A stretch of 64,000 nucleotides of DNA, taken from NCBI GenBank assembly GCA_964513205.1, contig CAZELP010000003.1, positions 78,018 through 142,017 on the forward strand. The letters run 5' to 3'. This document shows positions 63,795 to 64,000 of this stretch, piece after piece (within the stretch, counting starts at the first letter, position 1; every line of letters begins with the position of its first letter). This DNA is from JAGVJT01 sp964513205. Its GTDB lineage: Bacteria; Pseudomonadota; Gammaproteobacteria; Legionellales; Legionellaceae. The translations under genes and the position numbers were made by a program. Under the pieces are notes generated by a model. The model searched no databases, had not been told where the DNA came from, and saw only the letters and a program-made list of their open reading frames with translations.

Positions 63795-63919
63795 GCTTGG
63801 ATGGATTGTATTGACGTATTTTCAGTATATACGAAATAAAAAATATAAAATATCTTTGTCAGAATCTTTAACAGAGGGATATAACAGCTCGGGACGACAT
63901 TGGAAGTTACGATAAATTA

Positions 63920-63956
63920 AAAAAAAAGCCAGCTTTTATTGAATAAAAAGCTGGCC
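63920..63956 (-). terminator. Rho-independent terminator of the rRNA operon
   Basis: Read on the minus strand: a 10-base stem GCCAGCTTTT with AAAAGCTGGC around an 8-base loop, followed by a long T run (A-rich on the plus strand at 63917-63927). It lies just past the 5S gene end. Confidence 0.88.
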
Positions 63957-63967
63957 TTCGGAATAAA

Positions 63968-64000
63968 GCCCTGGCGATGACCTACTTTAACATGGGGAGA
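63968..64000 (-). rRNA. rrf: 5S ribosomal RNA, 3' end (partial)
   Basis: On the plus strand the edge reads CCCTGGCGATGACCTACTTT and continues ACATGGGGAG, the reverse complement of the end of gammaproteobacterial 5S rRNA (..CTACTTTCACATGGG..). The gene runs out of the window, so an rRNA operon transcribed leftward should lie to the right. A base normally C is A here (TTTAACA). Confidence 0.8.

Noticed and set aside
1..64000. CRISPR arrays and tRNA genes
   Set aside because: No regularly spaced direct repeats were seen, and no stretch with the tRNA T-loop and anticodon-arm pattern was noticed. A tRNAscan run would settle the second point.

Overview
The window looks like the chromosome of a moderately A+T-rich gammaproteobacterium. 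The order of core genes is typical: mlaFEDCB-ibaG-murA facing kdsD-kdsC-lptCAB, rpsU-yqeY-dnaG-rpoD, groES-groEL behind a sigma-32 type promoter, and sdhCDAB-sucABCD. Between these blocks sit large ankyrin, coiled-coil and membrane-anchored proteins of unknown function. This mix of a conserved core and effector-like proteins suggests a host-associated or protist-associated lineage, possibly Legionellales-like. That placement is inference; no marker gene was compared.

Layout. Positions 1-1527 hold the end of an unknown gene and dacB (peptidoglycan). Positions 1508-12349 are an accessory surface-polysaccharide region: EamA exporter, methyltransferase, WbpM/PglF-like dehydratase, a HAD-like protein with a C-terminal membrane anchor, a GT-C glycosyltransferase, a small protein, a composite GT4 glycosyltransferase and a large membrane protein. 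Positions 12388-22847 are the envelope block: a NIF3 protein, murA-ibaG-mlaBCDEF on the minus strand, then an ankyrin protein, then kdsD-kdsC-lptC-lptA-lptB on the plus strand. Positions 22908-26989 carry glutaminase, serine dehydratase and a coiled-coil membrane protein. Positions 27036-31532 are the macromolecular-synthesis operon, followed by a large MscS-family channel and a convergent Dps gene. Positions 34317-35307 are a patch of small genes: a DUF4160/DUF2442 pair and what looks like the tail of a Tn3-type transposase. groESL, a SulP-carbonic anhydrase fusion and a spermidine-synthase-like protein follow. Positions 40725-50666 are one long TCA operon, sdhCDAB-sucABCD-pdxH, read on the minus strand.

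The most unusual part is 50790-55719: a strong promoter with a nearby perfect palindrome, a 215-residue protein I do not recognise, and a 1358-residue protein that appears to join a RelE-like N-terminal segment, an SF1 (UvrD-like) helicase core and C-terminal ankyrin repeats. After it come truD, a 6S RNA gene, ppiB, algC-like, dut, coaBC, a YbhG/F/R-like ABC exporter, and at the right edge a terminator and the 3' end of a 5S rRNA gene on the minus strand.

Functionally, most of the window is envelope building and maintenance (murA, dacB, Mla, Lpt, Kds, surface glycans), replication and transcription start-up (dnaG, rpoD, 6S RNA), stress response (groESL, Dps, mechanosensitive channel) and amino-acid-fuelled central metabolism (glutaminase, serine dehydratase, 2-oxoglutarate to fumarate). 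The last would suit an organism living on host amino acids.
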